From assembly GCF_000211475.1 (NCBI RefSeq), contig NC_015474.1, positions 372,001 to 436,000 of the forward strand: a DNA stretch of 64,000 nucleotides. The letters run 5' to 3'. The stretch is from Pyrococcus sp. NA2 (GTDB lineage Archaea; Methanobacteriota_B; Thermococci; Thermococcales; Thermococcaceae). The notes beneath the pieces were generated by a model. It saw only the letters and a program-made list of their open reading frames with translations, was not told the DNA's origin and did not search any database. Made by a program: the position numbers and the translations under genes. Below are positions 21,258 through 34,061 of this stretch, piece after piece (within the stretch, counting starts at the first letter, position 1; every line of letters begins with the position of its first letter).

Positions 21258-22448
21258 TTGGACATTGACATGCTCTTGTCATCACCTGAGGAACTCGAGA
21301 GAGAGGGGTATGAACATATTAAAGAGGGAAAATTAAAGGACGGGATAAAACTATTGGTTAGAGCGGCAAAGAAATATGAGGAGGTTAGGGAACTCAGAAA
21401 GGCGGCTAACCTGTATAAGGAAGCAGGTTTAATTCTTAAAGATAAATTGGGTCTCAAGGAACATGCAAAGCCATTAATGAGGAGAGCAGCATATCTATAT
21501 ATAAGGTTAATAGAAAATGAAGTTGATAAGGAGGAAGTAAACCTTGGAAGGCTTACAATGTGGTGCATTAACGTCATAGAAGCTTTCACATTTCTCAAAG
21601 ATGAAGAGAACACAAAGAAGTATGCAAGAGAATTCGCCAAAATGTTCGAAGATCTTGGAGCTAATTATCTAGAGGCCGGTGAAACTGACTCTGCTGTTGT
21701 AGCTTATGAATCTGCCTACCGTTATTATGATCTAATAGGCGACAAGGATGGAATTCAAAGAACCGCCGGTAAACTTGTTGAAATATTTGGAGAGATAGCT
21801 GAAGAGGCAATATCCGATGAGAGATATGAAGATAGCGGGGAAGCATTCGAAAAGGTTGCAAATTACATTAAGGCAATATTCGGATATGACGAGAGATACA
21901 TGGAGCTTATGGAGACCGCCGGAAAGCACTATGAGAAAGCAAGTAAACTCTCATATGCTGAGGGCAATCTTGAAGATTTAACAAGGCTTCTTCTAAAGGC
22001 TCAATATTCCTACCTCCTAGCTAGAAACTTCAGCAGAGCAAATCTAATTGGACTGAACCTAGTGAAAATGTTAAACCAACTGGTGAACTCTCTCAGGAGT
22101 GAGGGATCATTTGAGAAAGTTGGAGAAAAACTTATGGAATTCGCGGAAACATTGATAGCCCTTGGAAAGATAGAGAACGCAATTAAAGTTTACAGAGAAG
22201 CCCTTGAAGAAAGCGGCGGGTTAATAGATTTAAGGGCAAGAATTAGGGTGAGCATAATAAAATACTTAGCTGCAAAAGAGAGAAGCCTCAAACTTTTAAG
22301 AACCCTAGATGCCATAGACTTCCTAATTAAGCATGCGAAGTTTCTGGATGCCATAGATTTGGCCGAGAAAACGATAATGGAACATGAAGAAGGCGAAAAA
22401 ATACTAAAAGACATCTACAAAGCAGAGGGCATAGAGTTTTCTGAGTGA
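21258..22448 (+). CDS. TPR-like helical repeat protein
   Basis: Cytosolic protein of about 396 residues built almost wholly of paired amphipathic helices with TPR-like spacing (AAKKYEEVRELRKAANLYKE; DSAVVAYESAYRYYDLIGD; IENAIKVYREALEE). No enzymatic motif. Archaeal proteins of this kind are often taken as SNAP-like or scaffold proteins; no partner can be named. I chose TTG 21258, with GGAGGG seven bases upstream; the longer GTG start at 21219 has no ribosome-binding site and an unlike N-terminus. Directly behind rnp3. Confidence 0.78.
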   Translation: MDIDMLLSSPEELEREGYEHIKEGKLKDGIKLLVRAAKKYEEVRELRKAANLYKEAGLILKDKLGLKEHAKPLMRRAAYLYIRLIENEVDKEEVNLGRLTMWCINVIEAFTFLKDEENTKKYAREFAKMFEDLGANYLEAGETDSAVVAYESAYRYYDLIGDKDGIQRTAGKLVEIFGEIAEEAISDERYEDSGEAFEKVANYIKAIFGYDERYMELMETAGKHYEKASKLSYAEGNLEDLTRLLLKAQYSYLLARNFSRANLIGLNLVKMLNQLVNSLRSEGSFEKVGEKLMEFAETLIALGKIENAIKVYREALEESGGLIDLRARIRVSIIKYLAAKERSLKLLRTLDAIDFLIKHAKFLDAIDLAEKTIMEHEEGEKILKDIYKAEGIEFSE

Positions 22449-22453
22449 TGCAC

Positions 22454-23602
22454 TCAACCAAACCATCTCTCAATCAGGTATCCTTTCTCCTCAATGAATA
22501 CCCTAGCCCTCTTTCTCACTAGCTTCTCAGCCTCAATTGTTGGCATGTCCCAAGTTTTAATAACAAAATCGGCAGTTTTTGCGAAGTATAATGGAATTAG
22601 AGACTCTGCGTTCTTTATTACTCCATTTTTATACGCAACCGCCCCATCGAATAGAACCCTAGCCCAAAGATCATCTGGGAACTCAAAGCTTTTAAGAGCT
22701 CTTTCAACTTCTTCGAACACCTCACTAGTTAAAGCTTTCTTAAGAATGTCCCTATTCTTCTCAAATAGCTCCCTGGATCTCTGTTTTAGTAAGTCAAGGC
22801 TCACCTTTACCTCCTCAGGTTCTCCTTTAACCTCTTCTCCCCAAGTTTCAGCTGGTCTTATTTCCCTAACATCCCTCCAGATATCCTCATACTTTTTCAT
22901 TAGCATGAAAAGTGTTCCAACAACCTGATTGAACATTGGTCCCAAAGAAGCAGCTGGATCCTTTGGATTGTGTATCTTCATGCCTAGACTTACCTGAACA
23001 ATCTTCTTTTTCCTAGCTATCGCTGTGGTTGTTAAAAAGATGTCAACGCCAAATCTTGCAACATCGGTCTTCCAAATCTCTTCATCTTCAAGGTATATGT
23101 CAATCATTCTGGCACTAATTCCAAAGTCGCCCCCTATTGGTTGCCTAACGTCAAGGCCGTAGAGAGAAGCTGTCATTGGATAAGCTATATTATTCGTTAT
23201 CGTTCCATCCCACTTATGCCTCAAATAGAGGGGAGCAACGAAGTCATAACCTTCCTCTATGGGCTTCGCAAATTTGTATATCCATTCAGGTGTAATGCTC
23301 CTAAGGTCACTATCAACGAAGACAACTGCCTCAGCGTCTTTTTCCTTGGCAAACTCCATTATCTCCTTCATTGCACTCCCTTTTCCAGGAATTGGCCATT
23401 TATAGACGAAGCTATACACCTCAACGCCTTCAGGAACCTTAGTTGAAAGAACGACATCCCTAGTTCCATCCGTACTTCCACCGTCAGAATTCACTATTAT
23501 TCCCCCACCAAAGTATCTCTTTAGGCCCTCGGCAGCCATCCTCACTACATGACCAATTGTGTCAGCGTTATTGTAGCTTGGGATTCCCACAACGACCCTC
23601 AT
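22454..23602 (-). CDS. GT-A fold glycosyltransferase (glucosylglycerate-synthase-like)
   Basis: 382 residues. N-terminal GT-A domain: VVGIPSYNNADTI, NSDGGSTDGT and a metal-binding DxD in VVFVDSDLRS, then acceptor-side HKWDGT and IGGDFGISARM. This pattern resembles GT81 glucosyl-3-phosphoglycerate synthases, so synthesis of a glycerate-based compatible solute or of a glycolipid is possible, but acceptor specificity cannot be read. No signal peptide or membrane segment. Convergent with the TPR gene (5-base gap), divergent from the oxidoreductases. Confidence 0.82.
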   Translation of the reverse strand: MRVVVGIPSYNNADTIGHVVRMAAEGLKRYFGGGIIVNSDGGSTDGTRDVVLSTKVPEGVEVYSFVYKWPIPGKGSAMKEIMEFAKEKDAEAVVFVDSDLRSITPEWIYKFAKPIEEGYDFVAPLYLRHKWDGTITNNIAYPMTASLYGLDVRQPIGGDFGISARMIDIYLEDEEIWKTDVARFGVDIFLTTTAIARKKKIVQVSLGMKIHNPKDPAASLGPMFNQVVGTLFMLMKKYEDIWRDVREIRPAETWGEEVKGEPEEVKVSLDLLKQRSRELFEKNRDILKKALTSEVFEEVERALKSFEFPDDLWARVLFDGAVAYKNGVIKNAESLIPLYFAKTADFVIKTWDMPTIEAEKLVRKRARVFIEEKGYLIERWFG

Positions 23603-23707
23603 CTTTCATCCCTTCAAAAGACTTGTGGAAATCGTATTTAAAGGTTTAGACGTGACCGTCACTTTTTTAATGGTTTTGGAACCAAATTAAACGATAGGTG
23701 ATGAAAT

Positions 23708-24733
23708 GTGCCCGAAAGACTAAAGGTAGGAGTCATAGGATGCGGTAACATCTTTAATTTAGCCCATAAACCTGCTTTAAAATCTCTAAGGACAATCGCA
23801 AAGGTAATGGCCGTTATGGACATAGATGAGGAAGCTGCCAAGAAGGCTGGAAGAGAATTAAATGCGAAGGTATTTACCAGTTTAGATGAGTTCCTCGAGC
23901 AAGATCTTGACGTTGTTGAAATTCTAACACCAACGTATACCCATGCCGAACTTGCAATAAAGGCATTAAGGGCCGGAAAACACGTTATAGTTGAAAAACC
24001 AATAGCATTGACGGTTGAGGAAGCCGAAAAGATGATCAAAGAGGCCGAAGAACAGGGGTTGAAACTCTTTGTGGGTCACGTCAGGAGATTTGATAAGAGA
24101 TGGATCCAAATAAAGCAGGTAATAAAAACGAGGAACATCTTACCAATGCAAATAAGGAAGATAGAAGTTCAGCATCTACCATTTCCAGCGGATTATTGGT
24201 ATTGGGATGAAAGCAAGAGCGGGGGAGTTGTAATAGACCTGGGAGTTCACGTTACCGACTTCCTGAGATGGTTCTTTGAAAGTGAGCCCATTGAAGTATT
24301 TGCGATAGGAAAGGCGATCAGAGGTGAAGCCCGAGTTAATAAAACTCATGACCATGTTGTAATGTTCATAAAGTTTGATGAAAATAGAACAGGAATCGGA
24401 GAAGTTAGCTGGAGTTATCCAATGCCACCAAAGTATGGAGTATTTTATCACCACTTGGACATAATAGGGAAGAATGGCAGGATAAGGTACACGCCTCTCG
24501 ATACTCCAGTCGTTGGTGTAGTTAAGAGCTCATTTGAAATGCCAAGGTTCTCTCCAATGTTGTCAACTTTCCCACAGGCATTTGAAGCCGAGTTAAGGCA
24601 TTTCTTTGAGTGTATAAAATCAGATTGCGAGCCTGCAGTAACCGCAAAGGACGCATTAATAGCATTGAAAATAGCCGAAAAAGCAAAGGAGAGTATTAGG
24701 AAAGGAGAACCAGTAAAGTTGGAGGTGAATTGA
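23708..24733 (+). CDS. Gfo/Idh/MocA-family oxidoreductase 1
   Basis: NAD(P)-dependent sugar or inositol dehydrogenase family; 341 residues. Rossmann motif VGVIGCGNIFNLAH at the N-terminus, the conserved EKPIALTVEEAE near 97-108, and the C-terminal alpha/beta domain with DLGVHVTDFLRWF as substrate-side motif. GTG start with AGGTGATG upstream. The second member of the family follows after one base, so both are surely co-translated and may form a mixed complex or do successive steps. Substrate unknown. Confidence 0.88.
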   Translation: MPERLKVGVIGCGNIFNLAHKPALKSLRTIAKVMAVMDIDEEAAKKAGRELNAKVFTSLDEFLEQDLDVVEILTPTYTHAELAIKALRAGKHVIVEKPIALTVEEAEKMIKEAEEQGLKLFVGHVRRFDKRWIQIKQVIKTRNILPMQIRKIEVQHLPFPADYWYWDESKSGGVVIDLGVHVTDFLRWFFESEPIEVFAIGKAIRGEARVNKTHDHVVMFIKFDENRTGIGEVSWSYPMPPKYGVFYHHLDIIGKNGRIRYTPLDTPVVGVVKSSFEMPRFSPMLSTFPQAFEAELRHFFECIKSDCEPAVTAKDALIALKIAEKAKESIRKGEPVKLEVN

Positions 24734-24734
24734 G

Positions 24735-27750
<3,016 letters not shown>

Positions 27751-27767
27751 TTAAACCTTTTAATTGT

Positions 27768-28064
27768 TTACTGGCTCTTGATTATTCTTGCCAGTTCCTT
27801 TGATAGGTCTTCTAAGAATTTTATAAATGCCTCTTCGTCATACATTACGAGGTTTTTGTTTTCTTCAATTAATTCTTGGAGTTTCAGTATCTCTTCTGTG
27901 ACCTTTCCCTCTTTTTTCATGATATCTATTAGCCTTGAAGCCGCATCAATGAGTCTGAATGGCCCGTAGAGATGTGGTTCGTCAACACATCCTCTGGCAC
28001 TGGTTATCAAAAAGGCTAGCAATTTAAAGTGGTCATCCTTCAAAATGTCTTCCAAACTTACCAA
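27768..28064 (-). CDS. DUF6092-like small protein
   Basis: 98 residues, all helical by appearance, with the conserved segment LITSARGCVDEPHLYGPFRLIDAASRL in which Cys, Glu-Pro and Tyr-Gly-Pro-Phe-Arg stand out. I recognise the pattern as DUF6092, function unknown. The start (TTG 28064) lies inside the end of the nitroreductase gene, with a 32-base overlap, so the two are coupled. Confidence 0.7.
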   Translation of the reverse strand: MVSLEDILKDDHFKLLAFLITSARGCVDEPHLYGPFRLIDAASRLIDIMKKEGKVTEEILKLQELIEENKNLVMYDEEAFIKFLEDLSKELARIIKSQ

Positions 28065-28560
28065 CGTGAACCACCTCCTCTAAGGGCCTTCTTTTTGGAG
28101 GTTTAGGCCAAAATTCAGGATATCCAAAAATTAACATTAAAACAGGCTCAACATGTTCTGGAATGTCTAACAACTCTTTTAGTGCAGTCTTATTGAATGA
28201 GACTACAGGACATGAGCCTATTCCAAGTGAGTAAGCCATGAGCATCATGTTCTGAGCTGCCATGGAAATGTCCATGAGTGCCATTAGTTCACCGAGTCGT
28301 CCACCTCTTTTGGCTCTTTCCTTATTAATGCATAAGATAACTAATGCAGAAGGATTTCCGAATAGACCTGGGGATACAAGTTTTATTTTCTCAATCATGT
28401 CCTTTTCAGTGACTAGAATGAACTCCCAAGGTTGAATATTGCTACCACTTGGTGCCCAAATACCTGCCTCTAGTATTTTCTTTAGGTCTTCAAGAGGTAT
28501 TTGCTTATCCTTAAACTTCCTCACAGCCCTTCGACCCTTGATCACATCCATTATTTCCAT
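28033..28560 (-). CDS. Nitroreductase-family flavoprotein
   Basis: 175 residues, FMN-binding. The opening MEIMDVIKGRRAVRKFKDKQIP is the usual nitroreductase start with the FMN-phosphate arginines; APSGSNIQPWEFILV and SLGIGSCPVVSF are the other hallmarks. Physiological substrate unknown. ATG 28560 has GGGGTG upstream. It ends the region before the large catabolic operon that comes from the right on the same strand, but with its own A+T-rich leader. Confidence 0.87.
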   Translation of the reverse strand: MEIMDVIKGRRAVRKFKDKQIPLEDLKKILEAGIWAPSGSNIQPWEFILVTEKDMIEKIKLVSPGLFGNPSALVILCINKERAKRGGRLGELMALMDISMAAQNMMLMAYSLGIGSCPVVSFNKTALKELLDIPEHVEPVLMLIFGYPEFWPKPPKRRPLEEVVHVGKFGRHFEG

Positions 28561-28600
28561 AACATTACACCCCTTCAAATAATTTAAAAATAAAACACAA

Positions 28601-29644
28601 TTAATAAAATATAACTTTCTTTGCCAATTTTCTTAATTTAGGATGTACGTATTCTCCATCCTCAATTATCTTCTTTCCATCCCCGATTACTGTGGGAGTT
28701 AAAGAAATACCATCCGTGTGGCTCTTCGCTGAGCCAATATTACCCTTGAAACTTGTAGCTTGGTTTCCAAGCCCCCATTCTACTACTCCCCAGACTCTCT
28801 CATCCTCTAATATGTTTCCTGTTAGTTTTGCTCCTGGATTACATCCATAAGAGAGGTGGGCTATTTTGAACATATTCGGATCTTTAAAACTTTTCAACCA
28901 CCTTTCAAATATCTTTGCCTCCTGTCCTCCTTTTATCTTGATAACAGTACCCTGTTCAACTTCCAGGATTATTGGATTTTTTAGTAATCCAAGTTCCTGA
29001 GGAGGCCATACTGAGCCATCAAATACTATTGTTCCATTGATAGTCTCTTCTACTGGTGCCCAGTCAACCTGTCCAATTAGCATATAATCTCCAGGTCCTT
29101 GGACATCTCCCTCTGTGAATACTGGTCTCTCAGGATCATTCTCAAATTCAACATTGGTTCCAGCAGGAGTTGTAATTTTCATTTTCCTGGTTTTTCTCGT
29201 TATATCAGCTAGAACTCTTTGAAACTCGAGCAGTTTTTGAATGTTAACTCTTCCTATGGTCCTAACCATCATCTCTGAATTCATACCTACTAAACAAATA
29301 TATCTAACCCTTCCCTCTTCAATAACATGATCCCAGGGTGTAGAATAAAGTAGCCAACTCTTGTTGAATTCTATCCATACGTCCGCATTCCTTAGTGCCC
29401 CTTCTAATGGTTTCAAAGGTAAATAAGGATCAGCAGCTTTACCTACATGAGGAGGCATTGGATACCAAAGAACAAGTGGTTTTGCGCCCAAAAGCTTACT
29501 TGCTTTAACTGTAGCCTCAACGACATTGAAATCACTCCCAGTATCTGCAGTTATAACGACTGTTTCATCCTTTTGAACCTTCATAATATCTCTCACCAGT
29601 TTATATGCACTCTCAAGAACTTCTATTGAGAGGTATCCTGACAT
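28601..29644 (-). CDS. M29-type aminopeptidase homologue A
   Basis: 347 residues of the aminopeptidase-T/M29 family, metal-dependent N-terminal exopeptidases. Metal-site candidates: Glu in NILEDERVWGVVEWGLG and the His-x-Asp of KSHTDGI. It is closely related to homologue B at 38524, and more distantly to C at 41199. Last gene of the operon that starts with the solute-binding protein; GGAGGG precedes the ATG. Expected to act on imported peptides or peptide-like amides; M29 relatives include ring-opening dioxygenase-like enzymes, so hydrolysis is not certain. Confidence 0.8.
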   Translation of the reverse strand: MSGYLSIEVLESAYKLVRDIMKVQKDETVVITADTGSDFNVVEATVKASKLLGAKPLVLWYPMPPHVGKAADPYLPLKPLEGALRNADVWIEFNKSWLLYSTPWDHVIEEGRVRYICLVGMNSEMMVRTIGRVNIQKLLEFQRVLADITRKTRKMKITTPAGTNVEFENDPERPVFTEGDVQGPGDYMLIGQVDWAPVEETINGTIVFDGSVWPPQELGLLKNPIILEVEQGTVIKIKGGQEAKIFERWLKSFKDPNMFKIAHLSYGCNPGAKLTGNILEDERVWGVVEWGLGNQATSFKGNIGSAKSHTDGISLTPTVIGDGKKIIEDGEYVHPKLRKLAKKVIFY

Positions 29645-29664
29645 GGAATTTCCCTCCAGTAATC

Positions 29665-30342
29665 TTATGAGAAGTACCTCTTCTTGCTGTGGGTCAATTT
29701 AAGTGTGACCAAGTTTTCGGCGATTTTAATGGCCGCACCCACTGGATCGATAATTGGAATTTCTATATGCTTTTGAAGTTCTCTTGCAAGACCAGCTAAT
29801 CCAGTGCATCCAAGAAGAATAACTTCAGCCCCTTCTTTTTCTGCTTCTTTACACTCTTTCAACAGTAAATTTATGGTTCTGTTAACATCTTCCTCAATCT
29901 CCGGCACTGAAATATCTATTGCCCTTATTGACACAACAAGTTTTTCAAAGTTTAGTTTTCTTATATGCTCCTCAAATATTGGAATGCTTGTCTTTGAGAC
30001 TGTCACTATTCCTATCTTTTTTCCCAAAACTGTAGCTAGAGCCAATGAGGCTTCACATGGCCCTATCACTGGTTTGTCAAGAATAGACCTAATTACATCC
30101 ACACCAGGATCTGCACAGCAGTTTACTATTATTGCATCATAGTCCTTTCCATATCTGAGTGCTATTTCCACAATTTGAGGTACAACTTCCGCCTTCGCCT
30201 TTCTTGTTTCAATGGAAATTGGCCCTTCCTCTAAGTTCACCACTTTAATTTCTGTATTTGGGGAGGAAAAGCTCTCGTATATCCTTTTATCACTTTCATT
30301 CCACCGAGATGTCCCAATGGGATTTATAACAAGAATCCTCAA
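29665..30342 (-). CDS. Asp/Glu/hydantoin racemase homologue 1
   Basis: Racemase family using two cysteines as acid/base pair. From TTG 30342 the catalytic cysteines are in IVNCCADPG (C75/C76) and LLGCTGLAG (C179). About 225 residues. The TTG start is favoured because GGAGGGAG sits just upstream and the protein then opens RILVINPIGT, the normal start of the family; the ATG at 30360, overlapping the DUF917 stop, would put the ribosome-binding site inside the coding region. PVIGPCEASLALA is the hydantoin-racemase-like middle segment. Probably inverts an alpha-carbon in the pathway substrate. Confidence 0.85.
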   Translation of the reverse strand: MRILVINPIGTSRWNESDKRIYESFSSPNTEIKVVNLEEGPISIETRKAKAEVVPQIVEIALRYGKDYDAIIVNCCADPGVDVIRSILDKPVIGPCEASLALATVLGKKIGIVTVSKTSIPIFEEHIRKLNFEKLVVSIRAIDISVPEIEEDVNRTINLLLKECKEAEKEGAEVILLGCTGLAGLARELQKHIEIPIIDPVGAAIKIAENLVTLKLTHSKKRYFS

Positions 30343-30356
30343 AGTTTCTCCCTCCT

Positions 30357-31451
30357 TCATGCCCGTTTAGAATACTTCTTTTCAATTGGAGTATACTCTA
30401 TGTCAAGTCCAAGGTATTTTGGCCCAAATATTTCAAGTCCCTTTGGACTTCTCCAGATTTCAGGCGCTGGAAATCCAACGATCACATACTCTTTCCCTTC
30501 TTGGACATTTGGATTTGTAACTGGTTCACCTTCAGGAGTTAATACTGAGATAAGATCAGGTATCGTTACATCAATTTCTCCATTTCTCCAAGAGGCTAAG
30601 TTCTCATTTTTAAAGAAGACCTTATACTCCTGATCTTTAAAATCCTCAATCCCCTCGAGCTCAAATTCTCCAATCGTAAATCCTCCCTCATCTTTCCATG
30701 TTGATTTCACAGCAATACCCTTAAATAACAGGAACCCATTCCCAGCCTTAATAACAGCCTCTATTGGATCCTCATTATTTTCTTTTGCAATCCTTAGAGC
30801 TCTTCCTATTATGAGAGCATGAGTTATTGCATTAGGAACTACGGAAGTTCTGAGTATCTTTCCCCTAATAGGATGGGAAGTGACTCCAACGGTTACTCCA
30901 CCCGTAGCAGTAACGATTGATCTAACTATCTTTTCGGCATGAATGTCATCCTTTATCCTTGTCACTACTATCTCATCTCCAAATGGAGTTACCACAGAGA
31001 AAGGAGTCATATCCAATCCAAGAATATAGTAGGTAGTATGCTGCAGTTCAGGAACAGCCCTTCCAGCAGGATCCCCATCTACAATTGGTTTTTCCAGAAG
31101 AGCTGACGTTACCAGAGCGACTGCAGTATTTGCCCCTCCCAGTTCCGTTGATATAACTCCCTCAAATTTCTCAGCCATGTATTCTTCAAGTAGCTCATAA
31201 GAACGTACTGCCTCTCCCTGAGGGTATATTGATTTAACTTTCTTTCCAGAAACTGAACCCACAAAGTATGGCATTGGTACTATGCCTTCTGGAGGCACTT
31301 CATCGAGTTTAACTAGTCGAAATTCTTTCCCTTCTTTTAGAGCCTTCTTTATCATTTCCCAGCCTTCTTCTGGATCTCCTCCACCTCCTGTTCCTAGGAT
31401 TGTGCACCCTACTATAATATCCTTTAATTCTATTTCACTTAGAATTTTCAT
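30357..31451 (-). CDS. DUF917 protein A
   Basis: 364 residues. N-terminal Gly-rich loop GCTILGTGGGGDPEEG and conserved ELGGANTAVAL and DGDPAGRAVPELQ, the pattern of DUF917. The family is uncharacterised, but it is often encoded beside hydantoinase-type enzymes and racemases. ATG 31451 has GGAGGTGG upstream, so the long N-terminal extension of the open frame is rejected. Overlaps racemase 2 by 17 bases and racemase 1 by a few, so all three are tightly coupled. Confidence 0.83.
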   Translation of the reverse strand: MKILSEIELKDIIVGCTILGTGGGGDPEEGWEMIKKALKEGKEFRLVKLDEVPPEGIVPMPYFVGSVSGKKVKSIYPQGEAVRSYELLEEYMAEKFEGVISTELGGANTAVALVTSALLEKPIVDGDPAGRAVPELQHTTYYILGLDMTPFSVVTPFGDEIVVTRIKDDIHAEKIVRSIVTATGGVTVGVTSHPIRGKILRTSVVPNAITHALIIGRALRIAKENNEDPIEAVIKAGNGFLLFKGIAVKSTWKDEGGFTIGEFELEGIEDFKDQEYKVFFKNENLASWRNGEIDVTIPDLISVLTPEGEPVTNPNVQEGKEYVIVGFPAPEIWRSPKGLEIFGPKYLGLDIEYTPIEKKYSKRA

Positions 31452-32133
31452 TTTTTCCACCTCCTGAAAACAAACCTTTCTTTCCATGTCTAAAAATGAA
31501 AAACAAAGAGCGTGCAACTGAATACGTTGTTAATAAAGGTTCCAAAACAGGTATTTGAAATTCCTTCCAGATTTCCTCTCTCAATTTCTCAGCGATTGTC
31601 ATGAACCCAGTACAGCCCAAAACAATGACATCTGCACCCTCATTGATGGCCTCTATGCATGCTTTCTTAGTTGCCTCATAGATCTCTACCGTTGGGTTTA
31701 GTATGTCATTAACGGAAAATTTAATTTCGTGAACAGAGACTAGCTTATCAAACAACCCATATTCTCTTGCCTGTATTCTAGTCCATGAAGATATATTGCT
31801 TCCTGGACCAATAACTGAAAATTCTCCCAGCATGGCAGCTACATGCATAGTTGTTTCTCCAGCTCCAAACACTGGAATTGAAAGATTTTCCCTGAGCTCA
31901 AAAAGACATGGATCAGCAAAACAGTTAATTACTATAGCATCAGCCCTCTTCAAAGGTTCTAATTTATTAAGGAGACTTGAACATGCCAACGTTTTATCAG
32001 TAAAACTTTCTATCGTTTTTGGACCCTCTTCTAAGGATATAACAAGAAGTCTATCCATTGGAAAGTATTTCTTTATGTATTCTCCCGTTATTCCTTTAAT
32101 GTCCTCCTTTATTGGATCGACAATAATTATCAT
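31435..32133 (-). CDS. Asp/Glu/hydantoin racemase homologue 2
   Basis: 232 residues from ATG 32133, one base behind the ABC ATPase stop. Catalytic cysteines C71 (VINCFADPC) and C174 (VLGCTGFMTI). VFGAGETTMHVAAMLGEFSVIG corresponds to the substrate loop. It is divergent from homologue 1, and the pair flanks a DUF917 gene. The C-terminus has a basic, Gly-rich tail (KKGLFSGGGK). Function in the pathway inferred from family and operon only. Confidence 0.83.
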   Translation of the reverse strand: MIIIVDPIKEDIKGITGEYIKKYFPMDRLLVISLEEGPKTIESFTDKTLACSSLLNKLEPLKRADAIVINCFADPCLFELRENLSIPVFGAGETTMHVAAMLGEFSVIGPGSNISSWTRIQAREYGLFDKLVSVHEIKFSVNDILNPTVEIYEATKKACIEAINEGADVIVLGCTGFMTIAEKLREEIWKEFQIPVLEPLLTTYSVARSLFFIFRHGKKGLFSGGGKNENSK

Positions 32134-32134
32134 C

Positions 32135-33094
32135 TCAAATCTCCCCCACAAGATGACATCTAACGAAATGTCCTTTCTCAACCTCTATCATTTCAGGCTC
32201 CTTCTTTCTACAGATATCCTTTGCATATGGACATCTTGGATGAAATCTACATCCAGATGGTGGATTTAGTGGACTAGGGATTTCCCCATACGCTACATCC
32301 TGCAAACGTAGTAAACGAAGTTTAGGGTCTGGAATTGGAATTGAACTTAGCAACATCTTTGTGTAGGGATGTTTTGGATCGTTGAACACCTTATCTATAG
32401 GCCCCATCTCAACGATTTTTCCCAGATACATCACAGCAACTCTATCTGCTAAATATCTGACAACCGCAAGGTCATGAGAAATGAAGAGATACGTGAGTTT
32501 GAATTTCCTTTGAAGGGTTTCCAGAAGGTTTAGAACCTGAGCCTGGACGGAAACGTCTAGTGCTGAGGTTGGCTCATCAAGAACTAGAAATTCTGGGTTT
32601 AATGCAAGGGCTCTAGCTATTGCAACCCTTTGGCATTGTCCCCCACTAAGTTCGTCCGGATATTTGCGTGCATGCTCTTCAGTAAGACCGACGGCCTCTA
32701 AAAGTTCTAAAACTCTGTCCTCTAGATTTTCATGGCCATATTCCTTTAGCGGTTCAGCAATTATGTCAAATATCGTAAGCCTTGGATTTAAGGAGGAATA
32801 AGGATCTTGGTATATCATCTGCATCTTTGGTCTTATTTTCTTCAATTCAGACTTTGGAAGAGAAGTTATCTCAATGTCTCCAAAGTACACCTTACCAGAA
32901 GTCGGTTCATAGAGCCTTAGAATAGTCCTACCAAGCGTAGACTTTCCACTACCGCTTTCACCAACAAGTCCAAAGGTTTCTCCCTTTTTTATTTCAAATG
33001 AGACGTCATCGACAGCTCTTAGCCACAGGGTTCTTTTTCTTAATATCCCGCGCTTTATAAGGAAGTACTTTTTTAAATGTTCCACTCTAATCAT
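32135..33094 (-). CDS. Peptide ABC transporter ATP-binding protein (OppF/DppF-like)
   Basis: 319 residues. Walker A GLVGESGSGKST near 44-55, signature LSGGQCQRVAIARAL, Walker B FLVLDEPTSALD, and the C-terminal oligopeptide-type domain with CRFHPRCPYAKDIC that may bind an Fe-S cluster. It overlaps the OppD-like gene by eight bases. Together the two ATPases power the OppB/C-like permeases. Confidence 0.92.
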   Translation of the reverse strand: MIRVEHLKKYFLIKRGILRKRTLWLRAVDDVSFEIKKGETFGLVGESGSGKSTLGRTILRLYEPTSGKVYFGDIEITSLPKSELKKIRPKMQMIYQDPYSSLNPRLTIFDIIAEPLKEYGHENLEDRVLELLEAVGLTEEHARKYPDELSGGQCQRVAIARALALNPEFLVLDEPTSALDVSVQAQVLNLLETLQRKFKLTYLFISHDLAVVRYLADRVAVMYLGKIVEMGPIDKVFNDPKHPYTKMLLSSIPIPDPKLRLLRLQDVAYGEIPSPLNPPSGCRFHPRCPYAKDICRKKEPEMIEVEKGHFVRCHLVGEI

Positions 33095-34061
33095 CCAACG
33101 TCCCTCCTTTATACAAATGACATGCTACGAAGTGTCCCGGAGAATATTCCGATAACTTGGGTTTCTCCTTTGTACAAATTTCGGTGGCATAGTTACATCT
33201 TGGGTGAAATCTACATCCACTCGGGGGGTTAATTAAGCTTGGAACACTACCTCGTAAGGGCTTAAGCTTCTTCTTATACCTAGGATCTGGCACAACAGAG
33301 AGCAAACCCTTTGTATATGGATGAAGGGGATTCTCAAAGAGCTCCTCTGTGGAAGCTATTTCTACGATATTCCCTGCATACATAACTCCAACTCTGTCAC
33401 ATATTTCAGCGACAACGCCCAAATCATGAGTTATGAAAAGGACCGAGAAGTTGTAAGTTTCTTTTAGCTCGAGTATCAGATTAAGTATCTGTTTCTGCAC
33501 GGTAACATCAAGAGCGGTAGTAGGTTCGTCAGCAATGAGTAAAGAGGGGTTTGAGGAGAGAGCCATTGCTATCATCACTCTTTGTCTCATCCCTCCGCTG
33601 AGCTCATGAGGATAGGAGTTAAGAATTCTATCCGGATCTGGAAGACCTACACTTTTTAAGAGATCCTTTGCTCTTTCTTCAGCTTCTTCCTTTGATACAT
33701 TATTGTGTAAAGTTATAATATCAATCATTTGATCCCTTATCTTGAATAATGGATTTAGAGATGTCATTGGATCCTGAAATATTATTGAAATTTCTTTGCC
33801 CCTAATTTTACGCATCTCTTCCTCAGACTTCTCAAGAAGATTCTCTCCCTTAAAGATAATCTTCCCTGAAACTTCTGCATTTGGAGGTAAAAGTCTAAGG
33901 ATAGTACTGGCTGTTACACTCTTCCCACATCCCGTTTCTCCGACAAGTCCAAAGATTTCTCCTTCTTTTATCGTGAAGTTTACCCCATTCAGAACCTTAG
34001 CAACTCCCCAAAGGGTTCTAAAGTTAACGTACAGATCCTCAACTCTCAATAACTCTTTCAT
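33087..34061 (-). CDS. Peptide ABC transporter ATP-binding protein (OppD/DppD-like)
   Basis: 324 residues. Walker A GLVGETGCGKSVT, signature ELSGGMRQRVMIAMAL, Walker B LLIADEPTTALD, C-terminal CRFHPRCNYATEIC. ATG overlaps the permease stop by four bases and GGAGGT precedes it. The full importer has two ATPases, two permeases and a lipoprotein binding protein, which is the arrangement of dipeptide/oligopeptide systems; some Pyrococcus relatives carry oligosaccharides instead. Confidence 0.92.
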   Translation of the reverse strand: MKELLRVEDLYVNFRTLWGVAKVLNGVNFTIKEGEIFGLVGETGCGKSVTASTILRLLPPNAEVSGKIIFKGENLLEKSEEEMRKIRGKEISIIFQDPMTSLNPLFKIRDQMIDIITLHNNVSKEEAEERAKDLLKSVGLPDPDRILNSYPHELSGGMRQRVMIAMALSSNPSLLIADEPTTALDVTVQKQILNLILELKETYNFSVLFITHDLGVVAEICDRVGVMYAGNIVEIASTEELFENPLHPYTKGLLSVVPDPRYKKKLKPLRGSVPSLINPPSGCRFHPRCNYATEICTKEKPKLSEYSPGHFVACHLYKGGTLDD